Source of the DNA: Commensalibacter intestini A911
GTDB lineage: Bacteria; Pseudomonadota; Alphaproteobacteria; Acetobacterales; Acetobacteraceae
Direction: 5' to 3'
NCBI RefSeq assembly: GCF_000231445.1
Contig: NZ_AGFR01000003.1
Location: forward strand, 558,001-622,000
Length of the DNA: 64,000 nucleotides
In this document: piece by piece, positions 7,508-17,129 of the stretch
How the letters are laid out: the number at the start of each line of letters is the position of its first letter
Numbering within the stretch: the stretch's first letter is position 1
The notes under the pieces: model-generated
What the model was told of the DNA's origin: nothing
Database searches by the model: none
The model's input: only the letters and a program-made list of their open reading frames with translations
Position numbers and translations under genes: made by a program

Positions 7508-9241
7508 TTATTTTGTTAACCAAGCTTTTGCAATATTTCGTGCATATTCAAAATTAGAACAATACGTTAATTGCCCTTTGGTTTTGCGCAGTCCAGCACG
7601 CTGTAGCGCGACAATCATTTCAGTTGAGGCTCCCACAAAAATTAATGATTGATTATTTTTAAAGAGTTGTCTTTGAATAGATTGTAATCCTGATATTGTG
7701 GTTCCATCGATACTAATGACGTCATGCATATCAAAAATAAAAATTTTCTTATGTAGATTGTCATATGATTTTAAGGAAGCAATTGTTTTTTCTGCAACCC
7801 CAAAAAATAATGGGCCATTAATATCAAAAACAACAACATCATCCGTAACTTCATCCAGCTCTGGATGATCTTCAACAAGGGATGTTTTTGAAGCGTGTGT
7901 CATACTGCGGATAAATAAAACAGCAGATAAAGCAACACCAACAGCCACAGCGACAACCATATCAAAGACAATCGTTAATCCAAAGCAAATGAGTAGAATG
8001 CTGACATCACTACGTGGAGAGGTTTTGATGGTTTTGATACAATGTTTGGCTTCACTCATATTCCAAGCAACGATAAATAATAATGCTCCTAAGGAGGCCA
8101 TAGGGACATATCCTAGTAAGGATGCGAATAAAACAACGGCGAGCAATACAAAAATGGCATGAATTATCGCAGCAATAGGAGATCTTGCACCACTACGAAT
8201 GCTGGTTGCTGTTCTTGCGATTGCAGCCGTTGCGGTAATGCCACCAAATAAAGGGGCAATAATATTACCAATACCTTGTCCGATTAATTCTGCATTAGGG
8301 TTGTGTTTTGTATCTGTCAGTTCATCAGAAATTACAGCGCATAGCAAAGATTCAATTGCTCCTAAAGTTGCAATTGCAAATGCAGGACCTACAAGTGAAT
8401 GAATGAGTTTAAAGGTAATCTCTAGCGGTTGTCCATCAGGTCCAGGGAGCGCCCATGGCATGACTAATGACGGTGGAATAGGGGGAATACCATTTCCAGT
8501 TTCACCATTTGCACTCCATGTAAAGGTCGAGGCTATGGTTTTAATATCAGCACCTTGAACGCCTTTATTAATCAAATAAGCAACAACACCTCCGACAATG
8601 AGCCCTACAAGAGGTGCGGGAAGAGGAATTTTAAATTTTGGCCATAAGATTAAGAGTATTAGCGTAAATAAACCGACACCCATTTCATACGGGTTTATGG
8701 TTCCAAGGGATGAGAAAATAATTCCGAGATTTTCAATAAAATCATCTCCTAGTTTTGCGGTTTGTAATCCCAGAAAGTCAGGGATTTGTAGAATAGCAAT
8801 AATAATAGCAATTCCAGCAGTAAATCCTAAGACAACAGGATAAGGAACAAAACGAATAAGTTGTCCCATTTTGCTGACCCCCATGAGGAGTAAGATAAGT
8901 CCAGCCATCATGGTCGCAAGTAATAGCCCACCAATTCCATAATCTTTGACGATAGGAAATAAAATAACAACAAAGGCTGCCGTTGGGCCTGAAATATTAA
9001 ATCTGGAACCACCTGTTAGGGCAATTAAAGCACCCGCAATAATGGCTGTGTATAAACCATGTTCAGGGGGAACGCCTGTGGCGATTGCTAGAGCCATTGA
9101 TAAAGGAACAGCAACTGTTCCAATGGTTAAGCCTGCTAAGGCATCATTTTTAAAATCAGAAAAATGATATCCTTGACGGAATGTATCAATCATCCCTGTG
9201 GCAATAGGAGGTAGCTTAAAAAGACTTTTTTTACTTTGCAT
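7508..9241 (-). CDS. SulP-family inorganic anion transporter with STAS domain
   Basis: This is a secondary transporter for sulfate, bicarbonate or a related anion. The 577-residue form has the SLC26/SulP membrane domain (about residues 15-420, with the signature GLYTAIIAGALIALTGGSR and SGPTAAFVV) and a cytoplasmic STAS domain (about 450-560, VVVFDINGPLFFGVA and MHDVISIDGTTISGL). I chose ATG at 9241 because GAGG lies seven bases upstream; in-frame starts at 9256 and 9295 would add 5 or 18 residues. Substrate cannot be decided. It is transcribed opposite to and between opgG and opgH. Confidence 0.88.
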   Translation of the reverse strand: MQSKKSLFKLPPIATGMIDTFRQGYHFSDFKNDALAGLTIGTVAVPLSMALAIATGVPPEHGLYTAIIAGALIALTGGSRFNISGPTAAFVVILFPIVKDYGIGGLLLATMMAGLILLLMGVSKMGQLIRFVPYPVVLGFTAGIAIIIAILQIPDFLGLQTAKLGDDFIENLGIIFSSLGTINPYEMGVGLFTLILLILWPKFKIPLPAPLVGLIVGGVVAYLINKGVQGADIKTIASTFTWSANGETGNGIPPIPPSLVMPWALPGPDGQPLEITFKLIHSLVGPAFAIATLGAIESLLCAVISDELTDTKHNPNAELIGQGIGNIIAPLFGGITATAAIARTATSIRSGARSPIAAIIHAIFVLLAVVLFASLLGYVPMASLGALLFIVAWNMSEAKHCIKTIKTSPRSDVSILLICFGLTIVFDMVVAVAVGVALSAVLFIRSMTHASKTSLVEDHPELDEVTDDVVVFDINGPLFFGVAEKTIASLKSYDNLHKKIFIFDMHDVISIDGTTISGLQSIQRQLFKNNQSLIFVGASTEMIVALQRAGLRKTKGQLTYCSNFEYARNIAKAWLTK

Positions 9242-9324
9242 ATAAATCCTCGTCATGGGTGCGTCATAGATGATTAGTTTCAAGAAGAGCGACAAAAACC
9301 AGACTTCGTCTTGTGCTAAAAAGT

Positions 9325-9361
9325 AGCAATAATTGTTTTGTTTTCAAAGGTAATTATTGCT
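9325..9361. repeat. Inverted repeat in the sulP-opgH divergent intergenic region
   Basis: Ten-base perfect arms agcaataatt (9325-9334) and aattattgct (9352-9361) are separated by 17 bases. It lies between two divergent genes and has no T-tract, so it could be an operator, or chance in AT-rich DNA. Confidence 0.35.
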
Positions 9362-9478
9362 TTCATTATGTAAAAACTGTTTGAATTTATAAAATAATAA
9401 ATTTTCTTTATATTGTATTCTTCTTCGTTTATAATTATCAGCTGTTAATTTATTAATTATAGGAGAGAAGAATTACTT

Positions 9479-11689
9479 ATGACTGAACCCCATAATGTTT
9501 CCGGTCATAGACAGGATGACAAAGTAAATACTGATAGTTTTCATAAACCTGAACATACTGATCAAGATATTTTTACCGCTTTGCCTCCTGATACTCCTAT
9601 AGAAATGCCCGTGCAGGATTTGTATACCAAACCTAATGTGTATGGCAGATCCAAAAAGCTTTTGACCCAAGCGCCTACTATTTTATTAAGACGTTTGTTC
9701 GTGTTTATTGTTTCAATGGCTTTAACGGCTTATGCTTCTTATGAAATGAACTTGGTATTTAACAGTTTTGGAATGACTGCTTTAGGTCTGATCATTCTTG
9801 TTATTTTTACGATTTTGTTTTTCTGGATTGCGTTTTCTTTTGCTTCCTCTTTAGGTGGGTTTATTGAACAGCTTAGACAAAAGGGTGGGTTATCATTAGG
9901 GATTGATCCTAAAGATCCTTTGCCCTCTTTGGGAAAGAAAACAGCGGTTTTAATGCCGACGTATAATGAAGATCCTCATCGTGTTTTGGCGGGTTTAAAA
10001 GCGATTTATGATAGTATTCAAGCAACAGGTCAAGGAAAGCATTTCGATTTCTTTATTTTATCTGACACGACTAATCCTGATGTGTGGGTAGAAGAGGAAG
10101 CCGCGTTTTTACGTCTTCGTGAACAAACAGGGGATCATGAACATATTTTCTATCGCCGTCGCTTTAAGAACACAGATCGTAAAGCTGGTAATTTAGGGGA
10201 ATGGATCCGTCGGTTTGGTGGTGGATACGATCACATGTTAACGCTAGATGCGGACAGCCTGATGGAAGGTGATACGATTGTTCGTATTTGTGCAGCAATG
10301 GAAGCCCATCAAGGGGTTGGTCTGATTCAAACATTACCTGTTATTGTAAATGGAACGACATTGTTTGCTCGTTTGCAACAATTTGCAGGACGTGTATATG
10401 GCCCAACGATTGCATATGGGATTGCTTGGTGGCATGGGTCTGAAAGTAACTATTGGGGGCATAATGCAGTTATTCGTATTAAGGCTTTTGCTGAGCAAGC
10501 AGGGATGCCGCATTTAGGTGCAATACGTAAGCCTTTTGGTGGCATGATTATGAGTCATGACTTTGTTGAAGCTGCGTTGATGCGTCGTGGACGTTGGGCA
10601 ATTCATATGGTGCCTGCATTGCATGGATCATACGAGGAGAGTCCTCCATCTTTGACGGATATAGCGGTTAGAGATCGTCGTTGGTGTCAAGGTAATTTAC
10701 AACATGCGATGGTTATTCCAACGAAAGGCCTTAGTTGGATTAGTCGTATCCATATGTTGACGGGAATTGGCGCTTATGTCATGTCTCCATTATGGTTGCT
10801 CTCTTTGTTGGTGGGGATTATGGTGTCCTTACAGGCACTGCTTGTAAAACCAGAATATTTCACAGGCACTGATCGTGTGTTATTCCCAAATTGGCCACAA
10901 GTTGATCCTGTATTGGCGAAGTATGTGTTTATTTTAACTATGCTTGTTTTATTAGCGCCTAAATTATTAGCATGGATTGCAATGTTCTTTAATCCAGAGT
11001 TGCGTAAAGGATGTGGAGGGGTGATGAAAGCACTTTCCTCTATTTTTCTTGAAACAATTATTGGTGGCTTAATTGCTCCGATTGCGATGTTAATCCAAAC
11101 TATGGCTGTGATTTCTATTTTGTTGGGGTATGATTCAGGTTGGAATGCACAACGCAGAGATGTTGGATATATCCCTTTCAAAGATGTTGTTCGTGATTAT
11201 TGGCGTCATACGGCTTTTGGTATTTTAATGGGTGTTGGTGCCTGGGAAGTATCTTCGGCATTATTTTTCTGGATGACACCGGTGCTTTTAGGGCTGTTAT
11301 TAGCCATTCCGTTAGTATGGATTACGTCTAGCCAGCGTTTTGGTGCTTTTTGTATGAAAATTGGTTTATTGATTATTCCGGAAGAAACCGCACGTCCTGA
11401 TATTTTGCGTCGTGATCGCATAGAGAAGCGCAGAGTTATGGATATGGAAGTGCAAGATGCATTCTCAACGTTGGTTCATAATCCAAAGTTAATTGCTTTA
11501 CATGCGTCCTTTTTACCTCCAGAACGTCAAAAAGGTGATGCAATTAATCCTGATTTTTTAGTTGGGATGGTTAAATTAGATGAGGCGGATAATCAAGATC
11601 AAGCAATGCAAATATTAACTCATAATGAGAAATCAGCTTTATTAACCAGTCGTAAAGCGCTTGAGAAATTTTTATCGTTACCTAAATAA
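9479..11689 (+). CDS. opgH: Glucans biosynthesis glucosyltransferase H
   Basis: This is the inner-membrane GT2 glucosyltransferase that builds and exports the osmoregulated periplasmic glucan backbone from UDP-glucose. At 736 residues it is somewhat shorter than E. coli MdoH (847). Visible elements are two N-terminal membrane segments (about 65-130), the GT2 start TAVLMPTYNEDPHRV (about 155-170), TLDADSLMEG with the DAD motif (about 257-259), the RDRRWCQGNLQHA acceptor motif (about 398-410), and then a membrane-spanning C-terminal half. The start follows AGGAGAG at 9461-9467. It works with OpgG encoded upstream. A terminator follows the stop. Confidence 0.93.
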   Translation: MTEPHNVSGHRQDDKVNTDSFHKPEHTDQDIFTALPPDTPIEMPVQDLYTKPNVYGRSKKLLTQAPTILLRRLFVFIVSMALTAYASYEMNLVFNSFGMTALGLIILVIFTILFFWIAFSFASSLGGFIEQLRQKGGLSLGIDPKDPLPSLGKKTAVLMPTYNEDPHRVLAGLKAIYDSIQATGQGKHFDFFILSDTTNPDVWVEEEAAFLRLREQTGDHEHIFYRRRFKNTDRKAGNLGEWIRRFGGGYDHMLTLDADSLMEGDTIVRICAAMEAHQGVGLIQTLPVIVNGTTLFARLQQFAGRVYGPTIAYGIAWWHGSESNYWGHNAVIRIKAFAEQAGMPHLGAIRKPFGGMIMSHDFVEAALMRRGRWAIHMVPALHGSYEESPPSLTDIAVRDRRWCQGNLQHAMVIPTKGLSWISRIHMLTGIGAYVMSPLWLLSLLVGIMVSLQALLVKPEYFTGTDRVLFPNWPQVDPVLAKYVFILTMLVLLAPKLLAWIAMFFNPELRKGCGGVMKALSSIFLETIIGGLIAPIAMLIQTMAVISILLGYDSGWNAQRRDVGYIPFKDVVRDYWRHTAFGILMGVGAWEVSSALFFWMTPVLLGLLLAIPLVWITSSQRFGAFCMKIGLLIIPEETARPDILRRDRIEKRRVMDMEVQDAFSTLVHNPKLIALHASFLPPERQKGDAINPDFLVGMVKLDEADNQDQAMQILTHNEKSALLTSRKALEKFLSLPK

Positions 11690-11702
11690 TCTTTTTTTGC
11701 TG

Positions 11703-11742
11703 AAAAATAGTTTGTCATATGATTGATTGGCAAACTATTTTT
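11703..11742. terminator. Bidirectional terminator between opgH and the adenine methylase gene
   Basis: Perfect 12-base arms aaaaatagtttg (11703-11714) and caaactattttt (11731-11742), with A- and T-rich ends, serve both convergent genes. The right arm reaches the stop codon of the minus-strand gene. Confidence 0.75.
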
Positions 11743-13012
11743 ATAAAGAATAAATGGTGCTTTTGCTTTGTTTACTTTTCGACGTAAGTGTTTTTTTTTC
11801 TAGAGCACGTATTTTATCTACGAGCTCACTAGCGGATCGTTGGTTTGGTTGACCAACTTTAGTTAATAAAACAAATTCGATATTTTTGGGTTTTTGAGAA
11901 TATCTCTGTGAACTGACTCGATATCGCTTATAAGCCTTGGCAAAAATTTTTACCTCACCAATATTACAGTTTTCTTGAATCATATCTTGTAAATCAATAA
12001 AACCGTCTGTGCTGTAACTTGTGGCAATCCAACGTGTCGGTAAAGTTTGTAATAGTTTTTGGTAAGCTTGAGTTGCTTGCTTTCTTACCGTGTAAGCACT
12101 TTTGCGCTCTTTTCGCCAATCCTTGCGAATGGCGGATTTTTCTTGAGGCGTAATTTGAGGTGAGATCTCAGGTTTATCCCATAAGGTGATGCTGTTTAAA
12201 ACATGATAGTTCGCACCATAAGGATGTTGATTATATGGAGGATCTAGATAGGCAATGCTATATTCTGGCAAATTCATATGGCGTAACTGCTCTGCCAATG
12301 ATTGCGCATCCATACGAAAAATCAGATTTTTTTGGTGATTATTATAAAACTGAATGGGGGCTAAGATCAGATCCGCTGCAATACGGTAAAGAGCAGTTTG
12401 TGTTTGTCCTCCCCATCCTTTATGAAAGCCTTTGAAAACACCGCTCGTATTGGCATGGTAACAGGCAGAATAAAGTAAAGGTGCGAGTAAGCACGCTTTT
12501 TGAATGGCAGTTAATTGTCCTTTTACGTCCCAATCTTCGATTTGATGACGAATAGCATCAATGCGCATACCGTTTTTATGCATGTAAAACATGCGCTCTG
12601 TATTCGTATCGTAATTTATATCATCTTGTGGGCATAAATGTTGTGTTACCCAGTCTTCTATGGGAGGGAGATCATTAAGCTGTTGGATGATCTCGTTATA
12701 AGAATAACGATCAAAATAAGTGGGAGGCTCTAAGGCTTGTATAGACGCAATATTTAAAGCTTCACTATAATATTCCCAATCATTACAAAAGACTTGATAT
12801 CCCATATTTTTGGCTAGACGACTGACAACGCCTGTACCTGCAAAACAATCAACAAATAGACCATCTGAGGCGTTAAATTCATCTTGGGTAGCAATGAGAG
12901 ACTGCTGGATTAAATCCAGTAATTTACGTTTGTTGCCAATATAAGGAATTAGCTGATTAAATAAAAAATCTTTGGTTTGATAGGAACTATGTTCAGTTTT
13001 ATTCCATTTCAT
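11741..13012 (-). CDS. D12-class DNA adenine N6-methyltransferase
   Basis: The protein transfers a methyl group from S-adenosylmethionine to adenine in DNA. With the ATG at 13012 it has 423 residues. PYIGNKRKLL (23-32) is the D12 N-terminal signature, LFVDCFAGTGVVSRL (52-66) is the SAM-binding motif, and YLDPPYNQHPYG near residue 255 is the catalytic DPPY motif. An in-frame TTG at 13069 could add 19 residues. No restriction endonuclease gene is adjacent (neighbours are opgH and serB), so it looks like a solitary methylase or a remnant of a restriction system. The target sequence cannot be read from the gene. Confidence 0.85.
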   Translation of the reverse strand: MKWNKTEHSSYQTKDFLFNQLIPYIGNKRKLLDLIQQSLIATQDEFNASDGLFVDCFAGTGVVSRLAKNMGYQVFCNDWEYYSEALNIASIQALEPPTYFDRYSYNEIIQQLNDLPPIEDWVTQHLCPQDDINYDTNTERMFYMHKNGMRIDAIRHQIEDWDVKGQLTAIQKACLLAPLLYSACYHANTSGVFKGFHKGWGGQTQTALYRIAADLILAPIQFYNNHQKNLIFRMDAQSLAEQLRHMNLPEYSIAYLDPPYNQHPYGANYHVLNSITLWDKPEISPQITPQEKSAIRKDWRKERKSAYTVRKQATQAYQKLLQTLPTRWIATSYSTDGFIDLQDMIQENCNIGEVKIFAKAYKRYRVSSQRYSQKPKNIEFVLLTKVGQPNQRSASELVDKIRALEKKTLTSKSKQSKSTIYSL

Positions 13013-13119
13013 CACAGTATACTTTATGATTATGGTATGTAAAATATGAACATTAATCCAATTTTGCAAAACCTATAGTAATAAGGATATTATAAAATCA
13101 GCCAGTAAAAGATCAAGTA

Positions 13120-14010
13120 TTATTCATTCACGAAATCTGATCTGTGATAGCCTTGCATAAATAAAACAGATTCTAGTGATGAGTGTTGAATGACATTAAC
13201 GACTTGCTCTGCAACAATAGGTTTGGGATAATATCCTATTCCTAGTCCAGCATGCGTTAACATTGGGAGATCATTGGCACCGTCACCAATGGTTACGGTT
13301 TCTTGGGGATTGATTTTTAACTCTTCAGTTAAACGCTTTAGATGAAATAATTTTGCTTCTTTGCCAAGAATGGGAGGGATCACCGTGCCATCAAGTTTGT
13401 TATTAGAAATGCTTAAACGGTTTGCATGGTTTTCATCAAAGCCACAGGCATTGGCAACATTTTGTGTAAAGAAAGTGAATCCACCAGAGATTAAGGCCGT
13501 ATAAGCTTTATATTTTTTCATCGTGGCGACGAGGGTTTTTGCACCTTTATTGAGTTGCGTATGTTGCCAGGTTTTTTCTAATAAATTAGCAGAGACACCT
13601 TTTAACAATGCGATACGTTCATTTAATGCGTCTGCAAACACTAACTCCCCGTTCATGGCGCGTTTGGTGATGGCTGCAATTTGTTCACCAATACCAACTT
13701 CACTGGCAAGATCATCGAGCGTTTCGCTTTGCACAATAGTGCTGTCCATATCGGCGATTAACAGTTTTTTCTTGCGAAACTCACTATGAGTTACGAAGAC
13801 ATCAACAGGTTTATTGGATAATGTTTGTTTAATTTTCTGGGTAATATGGATTGTTTGTTCGTGATCTTTATGTTCAGGTAATGGAATATCTAAAGCTTCT
13901 TGTTCTGATAGCCATTGTAAGTTTTGAGTTGGTAAGATTGATGAGATAAGATCGATAATCGATTGATCCAATAAAGTAGGGGGTGTTACAAGCGTTAGTA
14001 TAGAAGGCAT
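13120..14010 (-). CDS. serB: Phosphoserine phosphatase SerB
   Basis: This enzyme dephosphorylates phosphoserine in the last step of serine synthesis. With the ATG at 14010 it has 296 residues, the usual SerB length. The N-terminal 80 residues form a weak ACT-like regulatory part. The HAD domain follows with nucleophile motif IADMDST (Asp87, Asp89), SGGFTFFT (motif II Ser), the Lys of GKEAKLFHLK, and motif III GDGANDLPML. I prefer 14010 because GGATG lies five bases upstream; ATG at 14022 is possible. It is divergent from miaA. Confidence 0.92.
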   Translation of the reverse strand: MPSILTLVTPPTLLDQSIIDLISSILPTQNLQWLSEQEALDIPLPEHKDHEQTIHITQKIKQTLSNKPVDVFVTHSEFRKKKLLIADMDSTIVQSETLDDLASEVGIGEQIAAITKRAMNGELVFADALNERIALLKGVSANLLEKTWQHTQLNKGAKTLVATMKKYKAYTALISGGFTFFTQNVANACGFDENHANRLSISNNKLDGTVIPPILGKEAKLFHLKRLTEELKINPQETVTIGDGANDLPMLTHAGLGIGYYPKPIVAEQVVNVIQHSSLESVLFMQGYHRSDFVNE

Positions 14011-14190
14011 TGGATCATCCATTTCATTGTTATAAGATACTGAACAAAAGTAAAAAACAACCAAAAGAGAATATCTATGAAAGTCTCTTTATTACACACC
14101 ATATTTATTATAAGTAAGTGATGAATGACGCAATAAGTAAAAAGCTTATTTTGTGTAAAATAGTAATTTAAAGAAAAAGAGTTGTGTTGC

Positions 14191-15192
14191 ATGAATAGTT
14201 CTTTGGGCAAGTCCGATCTTCAAAATAAAGCGTTGCCGTGGGCAGTGATTGTTGCAGGGCCAACTTGTTCAGGAAAGTCTTATTTATCTTTAAAAATAGC
14301 TGAGGCATTGCAGGGAACGATTATTAATGCAGATGCAATGCAGTGTTATCGAGATTTACGTATTATCACGACGCGTCCTTCTGAAGAAGATGAAGCTTGT
14401 GTGCCTCATCGTTTATATGGGGTATTACCTTGGGATCAAACAGGTAATGCTGGCTGGTGGAGAGAGCAAGCAATAGCAGAAATGCAACAAGTCTGGGATC
14501 AACAACGTTTGCCGATCTTATGTGGTGGGACGGGAATGTATTTTCATTCTTTGGTGCATGGCATTGCAATGATTCCAGAACCTAGTGCAGGAGCAAGAGA
14601 AGAAGCTCGACGTTTGATTGACACTGAAGGTGCTCCTTTTTTACATGAGTCATTGTTAAAGGTTGACCCTCAAACTGCAGAAAAATTAAACCCTACAGAT
14701 TCTCAACGTGTTGCTAGGGCGTGGGAAGTCTGGCGTTCAACGGGGAAAGGGTTGAAATATTGGCAACAAGAAGCACATATACCAGGAGTTAATTGTCGTT
14801 TTCTGGTTATTCGCCTTGCGCCAGAGCGTGCGTTATTAAAAGAAGCGGTGGCACAACGTTTTATGGCAATGGTAGATGAGGGTGCAGTTGAAGAAGTTGA
14901 AGCGTTTTTAAATGCTAGTCCGCCTGTGCAAGCCCCTTTACGTAGAGCGCTTGGTGTACCAGAATTTGCTGCGTATTTATCAAATGAAATTACGATATCA
15001 GAGGCTATCGAGCAGGCTGTTCGGAATACTCAACGTTATATTAAACGTCAAGAAACTTGGTTTTCCAATAGAGTGCTGGCAGCACCTGAACAGGTTTGTA
15101 CTTTTAATTCAAGAATTGATAGTAAATTGAAATTTTCAGAAAGTTTTATTGAAAAATCTATGCTATTTATTAATTCTTTTATTGACGTTTGA
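14191..15192 (+). CDS. miaA: tRNA dimethylallyltransferase MiaA
   Basis: This enzyme adds a dimethylallyl group to A37 of tRNAs reading U-starting codons. In 333 residues it shows the P-loop GPTCSGKSYL (23-32), NADAMQCYRDL (the DxxQ/Y substrate region), GGTGMYFHSLVHGI and, near the end, the RRALGVPEFAAYL and NTQRYIKRQETWF segments of the family. ATG at 14191 is used; a TTG nine bases upstream is in frame. It precedes the ilv operon by about 100 bases. Confidence 0.93.
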   Translation: MNSSLGKSDLQNKALPWAVIVAGPTCSGKSYLSLKIAEALQGTIINADAMQCYRDLRIITTRPSEEDEACVPHRLYGVLPWDQTGNAGWWREQAIAEMQQVWDQQRLPILCGGTGMYFHSLVHGIAMIPEPSAGAREEARRLIDTEGAPFLHESLLKVDPQTAEKLNPTDSQRVARAWEVWRSTGKGLKYWQQEAHIPGVNCRFLVIRLAPERALLKEAVAQRFMAMVDEGAVEEVEAFLNASPPVQAPLRRALGVPEFAAYLSNEITISEAIEQAVRNTQRYIKRQETWFSNRVLAAPEQVCTFNSRIDSKLKFSESFIEKSMLFINSFIDV

Positions 15193-15199
15193 TAAAATA

Positions 15200-15228
15200 T
15201 TGACTAGGCTACTAGGACGTTTAAGAAT
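15200..15228 (+). promoter_or_regulatory. Weak candidate promoter of the ilvBNC operon
   Basis: TTGACT (15200-15205), 17 bases, then AAGAAT (15223-15228) would place the start of transcription about 55 bases before ilvB. No leader peptide rich in Ile/Val/Leu and no clear attenuator hairpin is seen in the 99-base gap. Confidence 0.3.
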
Positions 15229-15291
15229 ACTACGCTGTTTTTAAAAAAATCAATTATAAATTAAGTTTAGTAAAACTAAGGATTAACCAAA

Positions 15292-17091
15292 ATGACGAAT
15301 GCAGAGCATAAGAAAGCAAGTCCTGATCAGTCAGGACAAACAGTTCATACAATGACTGGTGCTGAGGTTCTGCTACAAGTGCTCGTGGATATGGGTGTCG
15401 ATGTCATTTTTGGATATCCTGGTGGGGCTGTTTTGCCTATTTATGATGCTTTATTCCAACAAGAAAATATTCGTCATATTTTAACACGTCACGAACAGGC
15501 TGCGGTTCATGCTGCCGAAGCTTATGCGCGTTCTACGGGTAAAGTAGGGGTGGCATTGGTTACCAGTGGGCCTGGTGCAACAAATACCGTAACAGGTTTA
15601 GTTGATGCATTAATGGATTCTATTCCTATTGTTTGTATTTCTGGGCAAGTTTTCAGTAGTTTAATTGGCAATGATGCTTTCCAAGAAGCAGACACTGTTG
15701 GGATTACACGCGCGGCAACCAAATTTAATTATTTAGTTAAAGATAAAGAAAAGCTTGCTGATAAAATTAGAGAAGCTTTTTATATTGCTGGGTCAGGTAG
15801 ACCGGGGCCTGTTTTGATTGATATTCCAAAAGATATTATGATGAGTAAGGTTCCTTATTCTCAGAAAACTGTAACAGTGCATCCTTCTTATCAGCCAGTT
15901 ACTGAACCAGCTCTTGCTGCGATTAAAGATGCTGTTCACGCGATGAAAAATGCTAAACGCCCAATTTTTTATACAGGCGGTGGGATTATTAATTCTGGCC
16001 CTCATGCTTCCGAAGGGCTAAGAAAGCTCGTTAAAATGACAGGCTTTCCTTGCACTTCGACTTTGATGGGACTTGGAGCATATCCTGGATCAGATAAGCA
16101 ATTTCTTGGCATGTTAGGAATGCACGGAACTTATGAAGCAAATCTAGCAACACATGGTTGTGATGTTTTGATTGCTTTAGGATCTCGTTTTGATGATCGT
16201 GTAACAGGCAGTGTTAAAGATTTTGCTCCTAATTCAATTAAAATCCATGCAGATATTGATCCTTCTCAAATTAATAAAATTGTCTTAGTTGATATTCCTA
16301 TTATTGGGGATGTATCTCGCACAATTGATTTAATGATTGAAGAGTGGGGAAAAGATAAAACTTCTGTTGATAAAGTAGCATTAGAAGAATGGTGGAACCA
16401 AATTGAGAAATGGCGTGCGGTAGATTGTTTGAAATATCAACAAGATACAGCAGCAGGCGAAGTGATTAAACCACAACATGCTATTCGTCGTTTACATGAT
16501 TTGATCGCAGCTAGAGGAAAAGAAGCTTATATTTCAACGGAAGTTGGGCAACATCAAATGTGGACTGCGCAACATTTCTCTTTTGAAACACCTAATCACT
16601 TTATGACTTCTGGTGGTCTTGGCACAATGGGTTACGGGTTACCAGCAGCAGTTGGTATTCAGGTTGCTCATCCAGATGCATTGGTAATTGATATTGCTGG
16701 TGAAGCATCTACGATGATGAATGTTCAAGAGCTTGCGACTATTAAGCAATATCGTTTGCCAGTCAAAGTCTTTATCTTGAATAATCGTTATATGGGGATG
16801 GTTCGTCAGTGGCAAGAATTGGTTCATGGTGGGCGATATTCTGAAAGTTATAGTGACAGTTTGCCTGATTTTGTAAAACTTGCAGAAAGTTTTGGAATTA
16901 AAGGGATGCGTGCCAGAACGATTGATGAGTTAGATACTATGATTACAGCGATGCTGGACGAGCCAGGCCCTGTTGTTATGGAAATCCAAGTTGAAAAAGA
17001 GGAAAATTGTTTTCCAATGATTCCAGCAGGTGCCCCTCATAATCAGATTTTATTAGGGCCTGTAAAAGAAAAAAGTAAGACTGCATCTTAA
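15292..17091 (+). CDS. ilvB: Acetolactate synthase large subunit
   Basis: This is the thiamine-diphosphate enzyme that condenses pyruvate to acetolactate (valine/leucine) or with 2-ketobutyrate (isoleucine). In 599 residues it shows GYPGGAVLPIYDAL and RHEQAAVHAAEAYAR with the catalytic Glu, TSGPGATNTVTGL, the FAD/central domain (GSRFDDRVTG) and the C-terminal TPP domain. The TPP metal-binding motif reads GEASTMMN, with Glu where GDG/GDA is usual. Downstream it reads FILNNRYMGMVRQWQ. RBS TAAGGA precedes the ATG. First gene of ilvBNC. Confidence 0.95.
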   Translation: MTNAEHKKASPDQSGQTVHTMTGAEVLLQVLVDMGVDVIFGYPGGAVLPIYDALFQQENIRHILTRHEQAAVHAAEAYARSTGKVGVALVTSGPGATNTVTGLVDALMDSIPIVCISGQVFSSLIGNDAFQEADTVGITRAATKFNYLVKDKEKLADKIREAFYIAGSGRPGPVLIDIPKDIMMSKVPYSQKTVTVHPSYQPVTEPALAAIKDAVHAMKNAKRPIFYTGGGIINSGPHASEGLRKLVKMTGFPCTSTLMGLGAYPGSDKQFLGMLGMHGTYEANLATHGCDVLIALGSRFDDRVTGSVKDFAPNSIKIHADIDPSQINKIVLVDIPIIGDVSRTIDLMIEEWGKDKTSVDKVALEEWWNQIEKWRAVDCLKYQQDTAAGEVIKPQHAIRRLHDLIAARGKEAYISTEVGQHQMWTAQHFSFETPNHFMTSGGLGTMGYGLPAAVGIQVAHPDALVIDIAGEASTMMNVQELATIKQYRLPVKVFILNNRYMGMVRQWQELVHGGRYSESYSDSLPDFVKLAESFGIKGMRARTIDELDTMITAMLDEPGPVVMEIQVEKEENCFPMIPAGAPHNQILLGPVKEKSKTAS

Positions 17092-17129
17092 AGTGTTGTT
17101 GTGTAAACTTAGTCATCGGGAATAAAATA

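Noticed and set aside
8199-9167. Several open frames on the plus strand opposite the SulP gene
   Set aside because: They mirror the codons of a well-supported membrane transporter and have no ribosome binding sites or protein-like composition.
10774-11421. Minus-strand open frames within opgH
   Set aside because: They lie opposite a long conserved gene, with no known motif.
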